The notes beneath the pieces are model-generated. The model searched no databases and had not been told where the DNA came from. It saw only the letters and a list, made by a program, of their open reading frames with translations. Shown here one piece after another: positions 57,270-64,000 of a stretch of 64,000 nucleotides of DNA (the first letter of the stretch is position 1; each line of letters opens with the position of its first letter). A program made the position numbers and the translations under genes. Origin of the DNA: Terriglobus albidus (GTDB lineage Bacteria; Acidobacteriota; Terriglobia; Terriglobales; Acidobacteriaceae); contig NZ_JAGTAS010000020.1 of the NCBI RefSeq assembly GCF_025685425.1, positions 62,001 to 126,000 of the forward strand. The letters run 5' to 3'.

Positions 57270-58199
57270 TTACGACAGCGAATGCAGATAGTCGAAGTCA
57301 GCCTTTGCCGCCTCAAGAGGAGGCAGCGTGTACGGTGCTTCCTGCTCAACGAAGATATGCTCGATACCGGTGCTCTTCACGCTGGCGAAGATCGCCTTAT
57401 AGTCCACCTTGCCCTTGCCGATCTCCGTACCTTTCGCACTCTCGCCGGTCTTACCGCTCTCCCAGCTCGAAAAGTCCTTGATGTGCAGCATCTTCACGCG
57501 GCCGGGAAACTTCTTCACATAGTCACCCGGCTTGTAGCCGGCGACGGTAATCCAGCCGCAGTCGATTTCAAACTTCACGTTCGCGGGGTTAGTGTTCTTG
57601 AGCAGGTAGTCGTAACCAGGAACGCCGTCGACCAGGGCAAACTCCATGGTGTGGTTATGCGCGGCGAAGAGCAGGCCATTCTTCCTGGCCTCTTCACCGA
57701 CCTTGTTCATGACCTCGGCCAGCTTCTTGAAGTCATCGCCCGTCAGCGGAGCGACCATCTTCGCGCGCCATGCCGCGCGTTCGGCGTCTGACATTTCAGC
57801 GGGCGACTTGGTCGCCTTCTCCTGAATCAGTTGCTTGGGAACAGACGCGGTTGCGTATTTGCAACCCAGCGCCTTCGCGTCATCGAACGACTTCTGCAGG
57901 TTGTTGATGTCCCACTGCAGGTGAGCGCTGGGGCACTTCAGGCCGGCATCATCCAGCACCTTGCGGAACTCGGCAGCCGTTTTAATGGTGCCGTAACCGG
58001 CCGTCTCCACTTCCTTGTAGCCCATCCCGGCAATCTGTTTCACGGTACCCACGGTGTCTTTCATCATGGGGTCACGCACGGTGTAAAGCTGGATTCCGAT
58101 AGGCAGACCAAGCGGATCAGCCCATGCCATCCGTCCCATCACACCTGCTGCCGCAACCGCCGCTGCGCCACCCATAAACTGCCGCCGATTCATCCGCAT
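57270..58199 (-). CDS. Tat-exported sugar-phosphate isomerase/epimerase-like protein
   Basis: The 309-residue protein has a Tat signal (MNRRQFMGGAAAVAAAGVMG) followed by a xylose-isomerase-like TIM barrel (GIQLYTVRD, AHLQWDINNLQKSFDDAKAL, LLFAAHNHTMEF, KFEIDCGWITVAG, MLHIKDFSSWE, IFVEQEAPYT). His, Glu and Asp residues at strand ends are in the usual metal-binding places. ATG 58199 has GGAG 8 nt upstream. Substrate is unknown, but such exported isomerases are common in sugar-degrading acidobacteria. Confidence 0.87.
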   Translation of the reverse strand: MRMNRRQFMGGAAAVAAAGVMGRMAWADPLGLPIGIQLYTVRDPMMKDTVGTVKQIAGMGYKEVETAGYGTIKTAAEFRKVLDDAGLKCPSAHLQWDINNLQKSFDDAKALGCKYATASVPKQLIQEKATKSPAEMSDAERAAWRAKMVAPLTGDDFKKLAEVMNKVGEEARKNGLLFAAHNHTMEFALVDGVPGYDYLLKNTNPANVKFEIDCGWITVAGYKPGDYVKKFPGRVKMLHIKDFSSWESGKTGESAKGTEIGKGKVDYKAIFASVKSTGIEHIFVEQEAPYTLPPLEAAKADFDYLHSLS

Positions 58200-58309
58200 C
58201 TGTCTTTTCTCCTTCGGGAACCTTCGATTGCGAGTCTCTGCGCTTTTCTGGTGGCTTGTCAATCTTGGTCATGTATATTGGCTGCACCCATCCCCTCAGG
58301 AGACGATCG

Positions 58310-58726
58310 ATGAAACGCTTCGCCACGCTTGTGCTCTCGCTGACGGTTACCAGCTTTGCCGCCACCGCAACCACCCCTGTCGCAGGCAATTGGAAGATCT
58401 ATGGCGATGTCAGCGGCTATCCGGTCAATGAGAGCTGCACGTTCTCGATCGACAAAGACAACAAGATCACCGGAACCTGCTCGCTCGGTAACAAGTCGTA
58501 CGACGTGACCGGGACGCTGGAGGACACAAAGCTTACCTTCAAGCACGGCGGAGAGTATGAGGGCCAGGCGCTTATCCTTACCTGGGTCGGTACTCTCGCG
58601 GAAGACGGCTCACTGGCTGGCACCATCGACGTACAGCCTCTCGGCTATCCCGGCACCTTCACGGCGAAGAAGGCAGAAGACGAGAAGCCCAAGGCTGACG
58701 ACAAGCCCGCGGCTGCGCAGCAGTAG
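58310..58726 (+). CDS. Small secreted protein with a beta-rich domain
   Basis: The 138-residue protein has a signal peptide (FATLVLSLTVTSFAATA) followed by GNWKIYGDVSGYPVNESCTF, KITGTCSLGNKSYDVTGTL and GTIDVQPLGYPGTFTAKK, and a charged Lys/Asp/Pro/Ala tail. It looks like a small beta-barrel or sandwich with two cysteines. Family and function are unknown to me. ATG 58310 has AGGAGA upstream. The TAG stop (58724-58726) is inside a C element. Confidence 0.75.
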   Translation: MKRFATLVLSLTVTSFAATATTPVAGNWKIYGDVSGYPVNESCTFSIDKDNKITGTCSLGNKSYDVTGTLEDTKLTFKHGGEYEGQALILTWVGTLAEDGSLAGTIDVQPLGYPGTFTAKKAEDEKPKADDKPAAAQQ

Positions 58727-58816
58727 ACCATTTCCCGCATCTATGGGGCGATTTCCGCAATGAAAACGCCGCTGCACTCCTCTTCAGGGATACCCAGCAA
58801 CAAGGAAAATGCTCTA
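58724..58816 (+). repeat. C-family MITE-like element, copy 5 (internally shortened)
   Basis: Begins TAGACCATTTCCC and ends GGAAAATGCTCTA; about 23 bp in the left half are missing relative to copy 2 (no GTGGGTGTAGCGTAGGG). Supplies the stop codon of the preceding gene. Confidence 0.8.
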
Positions 58817-58840
58817 AACATCTCACTCCGGAGGCTTCGC

Positions 58841-59371
58841 ATGTTGAAGCTGATTGCAGCTGTCGTTGTTCTCGCCGTAGTTATCATTCTGATTCTGGCC
58901 GCTACCAAGCCGGCCACCTTCCACGTCGAGCGTTCCGCCGCCATTGCAGCCCCGCCGGAAAAGATCGCTACCTTTGTCACCGACTTCCATCACTGGGACG
59001 CGTGGTCTCCATGGGCGAGGCTCGATCCCGCGATGCAGGTAACCTACTCCGGGCCGGACTCGGGAACGGGCGCCATCTATCACTGGAAGGGCAACAGCAA
59101 GGTCGGCGAAGGCGAGATGGAGATCCTCTCCGCAACACCGGAGAAGACGAATATCCGCCTCGATTTCATCAAACCCTTCGCAGGCAAGAACACAGCGACC
59201 TTCTACTACTCCGGTTCGCCCGCAGGCCCCACGAGCGTCCGCTGGACCATGGACGGCCCCTCCAGCTTCATGACGAAGGTCATGATGGTCTTTACCAGCA
59301 TGGATAAGATGATTGGTCCGGACTTTGAGCGTGGACTGACTAATCTGAAGTCAGCCGCTGAACATCCCTAA
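58841..59371 (+). CDS. Membrane-anchored SRPBCC (polyketide cyclase-like) protein
   Basis: The 176-residue protein has an N-terminal TM helix (LIAAVVVLAVVIILILAAT) and a START/SRPBCC domain (FHVERSAAIAAPPEKIATFV, WDAWSPWARLDPAM, VRWTMDGPSSFMTKVM, ERGLTNLKSA). The fold binds hydrophobic ligands; the ligand is unknown. ATG 58841 has GGAGG 9 nt upstream. Its 3' end overlaps the convergent GGDEF gene by 32 nt. Confidence 0.85.
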   Translation: MLKLIAAVVVLAVVIILILAATKPATFHVERSAAIAAPPEKIATFVTDFHHWDAWSPWARLDPAMQVTYSGPDSGTGAIYHWKGNSKVGEGEMEILSATPEKTNIRLDFIKPFAGKNTATFYYSGSPAGPTSVRWTMDGPSSFMTKVMMVFTSMDKMIGPDFERGLTNLKSAAEHP

Positions 59372-61016
59372 CAGGCATGTGCCCTGCGAAGACCACGCGG
59401 TTCCGTCCCGTCCGCTTGGCCTGGTAGAGGGCGTCGTCAGAGAGCTGACGCAGCGTGTCCAGATCATGAGCGTCGGCTGGGTAGATAGCGACGCCGATGC
59501 TGATGGTGATGGGGATGATCAGGCCATTGATATGCAACGGCCGGTCAAACAGCCGCAGTAGGCTTTCTGCCAAGCTCCTGGCGCCATCCTCTGACGAGAT
59601 GTGGTGGACGATCAGGGTGAACTCCTCGCCGCCGGTTCGCGCCAGCGTGTCACTCTGCCGAATACGCGACTGCATCCGCGCGGCTGCCTGTTTCAGGCAC
59701 TCGTCGCCAACCAGATGACCGTACGTATCGTTGATGAGTTTGAACCGGTCGAGATCGAGTGTCATCAACGCCGCCGGCTTGTCGCTGCGCTGCGCAATTG
59801 AGAGCCACTGGCTCAGGCGGTCTTCCAGCAGCGTCCTGTTCGGCAGACCCGTCAGGTGATCGTGTTGTGCCTGGCGGACCAGCTCACGGTTGAGCTCCAC
59901 GTGCTCCGTCGTATCGACGACCAGCAGGAATCTCGCCCACTGGCTCTGAAAGGTGACCGGATACATCGTCATCTCCGCGTGAAAGCTGCTTCCGTCCTTG
60001 CGCCGGGTGAGCGTCTGATACCTTTCAAACCTACGCTCATACCGCAACATCTCCGCACGAGTTGCCGCATCCTCCGGCGGAAAGATCTCCGGTACCGATA
60101 ACTCAAGGAACTCTTCCATGGCATAGCCATAAGCACGAAGCGCGGCCTCGTTGGCCGAGAGGAACCTTCCGTCTTCGGGAGAAAAGACGAGCATCGGATG
60201 AGGATTTCCCTCGTAGAGCAGACGGTACTCCTCGGTAAGCGTGCGAACGCGCTCCTGGTCCTCCTCCATGACGCGCAGAATCATGCCGAAGGCAACAAGA
60301 TACTTGGGCAGATACCACAGGCTAATGAGTGTCGTGAAAGAGGATTCCCAACCGGGCCTGTCTCCCATCCACCAGTACAGCGGATATTGCAGCGCCCAGA
60401 AGAAGAAGCCCTGCGATGCAATCCACTGGCCGGCGAGGTTGCGCGACGGCAGCGTGAGGAACATCAGACCGCAAGCGATGAAGATCTCCGCCAGAACGAC
60501 GGCATACATCACCCGCATCTGATTGGTGGCTACCAGCCAAAGCATGGCCGCACCGGAGACCACCGCCAGGATATCGAGCACCAGCAGTCGCGTCTTCGAT
60601 TGCAAACCATAACTGCGCCGCAGCGCCCAGTCCGCCAGCACCTCTCCGCCGACGATCAGGACAACGATCATCCACTTGTCTGGCGTACCGGTATTGACCA
60701 GAAGAATTCCAAGGCAAGCCGGAAGACTCAGCATCAGGCCAAAGCTGCACAACTGGCGAAGCGTAAGGTCCTTCTGTCCGAAGGAGAGCAGGAAAGCGAT
60801 GCCGGCGAACACGATGGCCCATATCCGTGCCGTCTCAAGGGCGGGAGTGCTGGTACGGGAGATCTGCTCCCACTCCCGGATGGCCATGCTGGTAAGCTCC
60901 AGCAGCCAACCGGCGAGCCAGAGCCGGTAACGACGCTGTGGCCTTCCCTTTTGCAGCGCAGCAAAAAAGAAGGTCAGCAGCGGGACCATGATCAGATCGA
61001 ATAATTCTTGCCGCAT
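59340..61016 (-). CDS. Membrane PAS-GGDEF diguanylate cyclase
   Basis: The 558-residue protein has about eight TM helices (residues 8-250), a PAS domain (about 265-385, LLYEGNPHPMLVFSPEDGRF) and a GGDEF domain (about 390-548). The active-site loop is G462-G-E-E-F, an active variant, with an RxxD inhibitory site at R453-Q-S-D456. It should make cyclic di-GMP with product inhibition. ATG 61016 has GGGAG upstream. No EAL domain is present. Confidence 0.93.
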   Translation of the reverse strand: MRQELFDLIMVPLLTFFFAALQKGRPQRRYRLWLAGWLLELTSMAIREWEQISRTSTPALETARIWAIVFAGIAFLLSFGQKDLTLRQLCSFGLMLSLPACLGILLVNTGTPDKWMIVVLIVGGEVLADWALRRSYGLQSKTRLLVLDILAVVSGAAMLWLVATNQMRVMYAVVLAEIFIACGLMFLTLPSRNLAGQWIASQGFFFWALQYPLYWWMGDRPGWESSFTTLISLWYLPKYLVAFGMILRVMEEDQERVRTLTEEYRLLYEGNPHPMLVFSPEDGRFLSANEAALRAYGYAMEEFLELSVPEIFPPEDAATRAEMLRYERRFERYQTLTRRKDGSSFHAEMTMYPVTFQSQWARFLLVVDTTEHVELNRELVRQAQHDHLTGLPNRTLLEDRLSQWLSIAQRSDKPAALMTLDLDRFKLINDTYGHLVGDECLKQAAARMQSRIRQSDTLARTGGEEFTLIVHHISSEDGARSLAESLLRLFDRPLHINGLIIPITISIGVAIYPADAHDLDTLRQLSDDALYQAKRTGRNRVVFAGHMPVRDVQRLTSD

Positions 61017-61183
61017 CAGGCTCCCGGCTCACATACCTGCGACATACCACTCAGCAGAGATTTCCAAGACATCAATTACTGTTACTATCCCATCCGAAAC
61101 GCCGCATTGCAGCAGAAGTTTTTCTGCAAATCCGCGACGGTAATGTTTTAGGTAATGTTGAAAGGTGATTGGAGCACATACCC

Positions 61184-61939
61184 ATGCGTAAAGTCCTGGT
61201 GATCGACGTCGGCGGAACTCATATCAAGGTGCTGGCCACCGGGAAGAAGACCGCCATCAAGATCGCTTCCGGGCCGGACGCGACTGCCGCCTACATGGCA
61301 GAAGAGGTACTGGCAGCTACTGAATCCTGGCAGTACGACTGCGTCTCCATCGGCTTTCCTGGCCCGGTCATCGGGAATCGCCCGGCGGATGAGCCGCATA
61401 ATCTCGGCTCCGGCTGGGTAGACTTCGACTACGAAAATGCCTTTGGGAAGCCGGTCCGCATTTTGAACGATGCCGCCATGCAAGCCCTGGGTAGCTACAA
61501 GGGCGGCCGCATGCTCTTTCTCGGCCTGGGTACCGGCCTGGGATCGGCGATGATTCTGGACGGCACCATCGCTCCCATGGAGCTCGCACACCTGCCTTAT
61601 CGCAAGGGCAAAACCTACGAAGAGTATGTCGGCAAAGACGGGCTGGAACGCCGCGGCCGCAAGCGCTGGCAACGATCAGTCCACGATGTTATCGAGCGCC
61701 TGCGCACCGCCCTGCTCTGCGAATACGTGGTTCTCGGCGGAGGGAACGCCAAACTGCTGGACGAGCTGCCCGAGGGCGTTCTGCTGGGCGAAAACGTCAA
61801 TGCCTTCGCCGGCGGCTTCCGCCTCTGGGACCCTCCGGAGAAAGAGACCCCGCCGCATGCCGCCATCGATGCCGGCCGGGCACATGTACGCCTGTCAGCG
61901 GCACGAAAACATCAGCAGGCACACCCGCGGAAAAGCTAG
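61184..61939 (+). CDS. ROK-family sugar kinase (polyphosphate glucokinase-like)
   Basis: The 251-residue actin-fold kinase has the phosphate loop IDVGGTHIKVLATGKK, VSIGFPGPV, ILNDAAMQALG and LGLGTGLGSAMILDG. The short length and lack of a ROK zinc-cysteine cluster fit PpgK-type polyphosphate/ATP glucokinases better than NagK or Mlc. ATG 61184 has GGAG about 10 nt upstream. The TAG stop is the first TAG of a CTAGTTGCTGG repeat. Confidence 0.8.
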   Translation: MRKVLVIDVGGTHIKVLATGKKTAIKIASGPDATAAYMAEEVLAATESWQYDCVSIGFPGPVIGNRPADEPHNLGSGWVDFDYENAFGKPVRILNDAAMQALGSYKGGRMLFLGLGTGLGSAMILDGTIAPMELAHLPYRKGKTYEEYVGKDGLERRGRKRWQRSVHDVIERLRTALLCEYVVLGGGNAKLLDELPEGVLLGENVNAFAGGFRLWDPPEKETPPHAAIDAGRAHVRLSAARKHQQAHPRKS

Positions 61940-62041
61940 TTGCTGGTTGCTAGTTCCTGGTTGCTAGTTGGCTTTCGATATCGTACTGAGCAAGACGTCT
62001 TTGCTTCTCACTAGCAACTAGGAACCAGCAACTAGCAACTG
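61936..62041. repeat. Inverted CTAGTTGCTGG-type repeat between convergent genes
   Basis: Left arm 61936-61970 consists of GTTGCTGG / GTTGCTAG units with one GTTCCTGG; right arm 62009-62041 is its reverse complement with about four differences. The 38-bp spacer is unrelated. It begins in the glucokinase stop codon and ends 3 bp before the radical SAM stop, and may act as a bidirectional terminator. Confidence 0.8.
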
Positions 62042-62043
62042 CG

Positions 62044-63126
62044 TCAGCCGAAGAGCTGACGCTGCACGGGCTCCCTCACAGCCGCCGACGGGATCTTCTG
62101 TGCAGTTTCCTGCGAGAGCAGCGAGTCCATGGCCCGTTTATTCAAACCGTGCTTGCGGCAGATGGCCGATACCATCGCACTGAGGCGTGTTGCGTAGGCT
62201 TTGTCGGCAAAGTCCCGATCCTGGAACCGGCGGGCGTATTCCGGCTCCAGGTCGGGGAAGTGTTCATGAACGAAGCTCAGGTAGGTAGGACGCGAACACG
62301 GTTTCAGGAACAACGGGTTGGCGGCGAAGAAACAGGCGCCGTGGTCGGCGGACAGCTTCGCAATCCGGTCAATGGCCGTCATGGTGTCGGTAATGCCGGG
62401 TAGCAGCGGTGAATTCAGGACGCCGACGATGATGCCTGCCTGACGCAGCTTCTGCAAGGTCGCCAGCCGCAGGTCCGGACGTGGAGCACGCGGCTCCAGC
62501 TTCCGCGCCAGCTCCACATCCGGCGTAGTGATGGTTAGATGCACCACCAGAACGCTCTTGCGGGCGATCTCCTGCAGCAGATCGAGATCGCGAAGGATGA
62601 GCGTAGACTTCGTCACAATCCCGAGACGGATTCCGCTGCGGCGCGCCAGAACCTCCAGCAGGCTCCGCGTTACCTTCTGCCGCCGCTCGATCGGCTGCCA
62701 TGGATCGGTTGCCGTACCGAGCGCGATCTCGTCGGTGATGTGCCCCTGTCGCTCCAGCCGGCGCAGCTCCTGTTCCAGCAGCCAGGCCGCGTTCTCCTTG
62801 ACGAAGATCTTCCGTTCGAAGATCTCCGGATCGTGGAAGTCCGGCTGCCCCTCCGCCGGCCCATCCTTCGGCGCCAGGAACTCATGCGTGTACCGCGCAT
62901 AGCAGTAACGGCAACCGAACTCGCATCCGCGGTAAGGGTTGATGCTCCACGCCATCCAGTGCATTCGCTTGGAGACGGAGCGGTTGAGAATGCCGCTCAC
63001 CTTCATGCCGCAGAACTCGACATCGTGGCCGTCGTCCACATGTTCGGCCTGCGCGGCCATACGGACCATGCCGGTAGCACTCGGCAAAATGGGGAAGAGT
63101 GTTTTCGCTTTTTCTTCGCCATTCAT
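62044..63126 (-). CDS. Radical SAM protein, PA0069 / Rv2578c-like
   Basis: The 360-residue protein has the radical SAM cluster C68-x3-C72-x2-C75 (GCEFGCRYCYARYTHEF), the NPYRGC start and LGTATDPWQPIERR typical of the PA0069 family related to spore-photoproduct lyase. Substrate is unknown. It ends against the inverted repeat; upstream are two C elements. The Shine-Dalgarno is weak. Confidence 0.88.
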   Translation of the reverse strand: MNGEEKAKTLFPILPSATGMVRMAAQAEHVDDGHDVEFCGMKVSGILNRSVSKRMHWMAWSINPYRGCEFGCRYCYARYTHEFLAPKDGPAEGQPDFHDPEIFERKIFVKENAAWLLEQELRRLERQGHITDEIALGTATDPWQPIERRQKVTRSLLEVLARRSGIRLGIVTKSTLILRDLDLLQEIARKSVLVVHLTITTPDVELARKLEPRAPRPDLRLATLQKLRQAGIIVGVLNSPLLPGITDTMTAIDRIAKLSADHGACFFAANPLFLKPCSRPTYLSFVHEHFPDLEPEYARRFQDRDFADKAYATRLSAMVSAICRKHGLNKRAMDSLLSQETAQKIPSAAVREPVQRQLFG

Positions 63127-63187
63127 GAACCGAGCTTAGGCCCGTTCCGGCAGGTCCGTCAAGCGTGGATTCTGTGGAAGGATTTAG

Positions 63188-63302
63188 GAGAATTTTCCCT
63201 GTTGCTGGGTATCCCGGAAGAGGAGTGCAGCGGCGTTTTCATTGCGGAAAACGCCCATAGATGCCGAAGCCCTGCGCGATACCTACAGGGAAAATGCTCT
63301 AG
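63188..63302 (-). repeat. C-family MITE-like element, copy 6
   Basis: From GGAGAATTTTCCCTGTTG to ACAGGGAAAATGCTCTAG, with a perfect GGCGTTTTC / GAAAACGCC hairpin. Immediately followed by copy 7 in the same orientation. Confidence 0.9.
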
Positions 63303-63414
63303 TCGCATTTTCCCTGTTGCTGGGTATCCCGGGAGGAGTGCAGCGGCGTTTTCATTGCGGAAAACGCCCATAGATGCCGAAGCCCTACGCGATACCTACA
63401 GGGAAATGCTCTAG
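63303..63414 (-). repeat. C-family MITE-like element, copy 7
   Basis: From GTCGCATTTTCCCTGTTG to ACAGGGAAATGCTCTAG. Direct tandem with copy 6 and nearly identical to it. The terminal CTAG (63411-63414) contains the TAG stop of the 48-residue peptide gene. Confidence 0.9.
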
Positions 63415-63557
63415 CCGCGGTGATAGTGGCGTCGGGCCGGCTTATGGCGACGGTGCGCACGTACGTTGGTACGGTGAGGACGAGCCATCATGGCGTCGGC
63501 GAGAGGGGCAAAGCAGAACAGCATCAGGAGGGTAAGGACAATCGAGCGCTTGTACAT
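63411..63557 (-). CDS. Predicted secreted 48-residue His/Arg-rich peptide
   Basis: It starts at ATG 63557 (MYKRSIVLTLLMLFCFAPLADA), giving a good signal peptide and a ~26-residue mature part MARPHRTNVRAHRRHKPARR ending HYHRG. The mature part is strongly basic. No clear Shine-Dalgarno is seen, and the stop lies in a C element, so the gene could be a chance open frame. Possible roles (metal binding, envelope binding) are speculation. Confidence 0.5.
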   Translation of the reverse strand: MYKRSIVLTLLMLFCFAPLADAMMARPHRTNVRAHRRHKPARRHYHRG

Positions 63558-63716
63558 AGTGCCGCGATCATGACACGGTTCAGGGCCGATGGGAAGGAAT
63601 CTTCTACGCCACCTCACGGCAAATCAACCTCGGCACTGGGTGCCCCATCCATTGCAGCGCGATGGGTGGGAATCGCTGGGTGTGTCGACAAATACAGAAG
63701 CAGCAGATGCTCGTTG

Positions 63717-63751
63717 CCCCATTCTTCGCGGTTTTATCGCGAAGAATGGGG
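63717..63751. repeat. 14-bp perfect hairpin (D module) near tldE 3' end
   Basis: CCCCATTCTTCGCG / CGCGAAGAATGGGG with loop GTTTTAT, extended outward by CTCGTTG / CAACGAG with one extra base. It lies 40 bp beyond the stop of the TldE/PmbA gene and resembles 43346-43394. Confidence 0.75.
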
Positions 63752-63790
63752 CCAACGAGCGCATTCGTTCACATAGTTCGTCGAAACGCC

Positions 63791-64000
63791 CTAACTGCCT
63801 GCAATCGTCATTCCTTCAATCCGGATCGTCGGGCTCGCGCTCGAGGAACGGAAGGTTAGATCATTCCCGATCGCCACAATGTTGCGGTACATATCCTTCA
63901 GATTGCCCGCGATCGTTATCTCTTCCACCGGATAGGCCAGCTCGCCATTCTCGATCCACAACCCGCTGGCGCCCTGTGAATAATCACCCGTCACCAGGTT
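63791..64000 (-). CDS. C-terminus of a TldE/PmbA-family metalloprotease subunit (cut by window edge)
   Basis: The last 69 codons are present; the 5' part lies beyond the window. VTGDYSQGASGLWIENGELA, YPVEEITIAGNLKDMYRNIV and AIGNDLTFRSS, ending PTIRIEGMTIAGS, are the highly conserved C-terminal block of TldD/PmbA proteins, here closest to PmbA/TldE. TldD-TldE complexes process modified peptides such as microcins and PQQ-like precursors. Confidence 0.88.
   Translation of the reverse strand, partial: NLVTGDYSQGASGLWIENGELAYPVEEITIAGNLKDMYRNIVAIGNDLTFRSSSASPTIRIEGMTIAGS

Overview
The window is most likely chromosomal DNA of an acidobacterium of the Acidobacteriaceae type (Terriglobus / Granulicella / Edaphobacter group). 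The grounds are the style of the housekeeping proteins (RpoD, aconitase, KdsA), two ECF42/DGPF sigma modules, GH92 and GH31 glycosidases, a WxxGxW lipoprotein, and many short palindromic intergenic repeats of the 'agcgggcttcagcccgct' kind. This placement rests on recognition, not on a database search. There are no tRNA or rRNA genes, no CRISPR array, no complete insertion sequence and no prophage.

Layout: 1-148 is the 5' end of a minus-strand gene cut by the window edge. 588-2804 is a secreted GH92 glycosidase. 3474-5681 is a minus-strand operon of a VOC protein, a YCII/DGPF protein and an ECF42-type sigma factor. Then come an MscS-type channel (5804-7663), an M3 oligopeptidase (7967-10003), a divergent SDR / AraC pair (10446-12430), and an MFS transporter divergent from HyuA-HyuB (12431-17424). 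17702-20446 holds DUF2252, ankyrin and MtgA genes. 20455-28777 is a two-kinase operon whose first gene encodes a 2100-residue poly-HAMP hybrid kinase. 28923-29274 is a decayed OsmC gene. 29599-33883 encodes a Tat-exported hydrolase, a DUF4331 protein, a TPR protein and an AraC regulator. KdsA, MntH with a tandem DtxR/MntR-like operator, a hydrolase, a glutamine-rich lipoprotein and a PiT transporter follow (33948-41460). Next are a second YCII/ECF42 pair, aconitase, a small secreted protein, a GH31 glycosidase, RpoD and an Nth-type glycosylase (41687-52867). The last part holds an M16 protease, a small Cys/His protein, a TM2 protein, a Tat-exported sugar isomerase-like protein, a small secreted protein, an SRPBCC protein, a GGDEF cyclase, a ROK kinase, a radical SAM protein, a 48-residue basic peptide and the C-terminus of a TldE/PmbA protein.

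The unusual content is mostly in repeats. At least three intergenic families recur: a ~155-bp 'A' element (five full copies and two fragments, all in one orientation), a ~90-bp 'B' element, and a ~115-bp MITE-like 'C' element with 18-bp terminal inverted repeats (seven copies). At five of six C loci the stop codon of the adjacent gene is the TAG contained in the element's terminal repeat. The other standout is the poly-HAMP kinase, whose eleven ~92-residue units are encoded by 276-bp DNA repeats showing a two-unit alternation.
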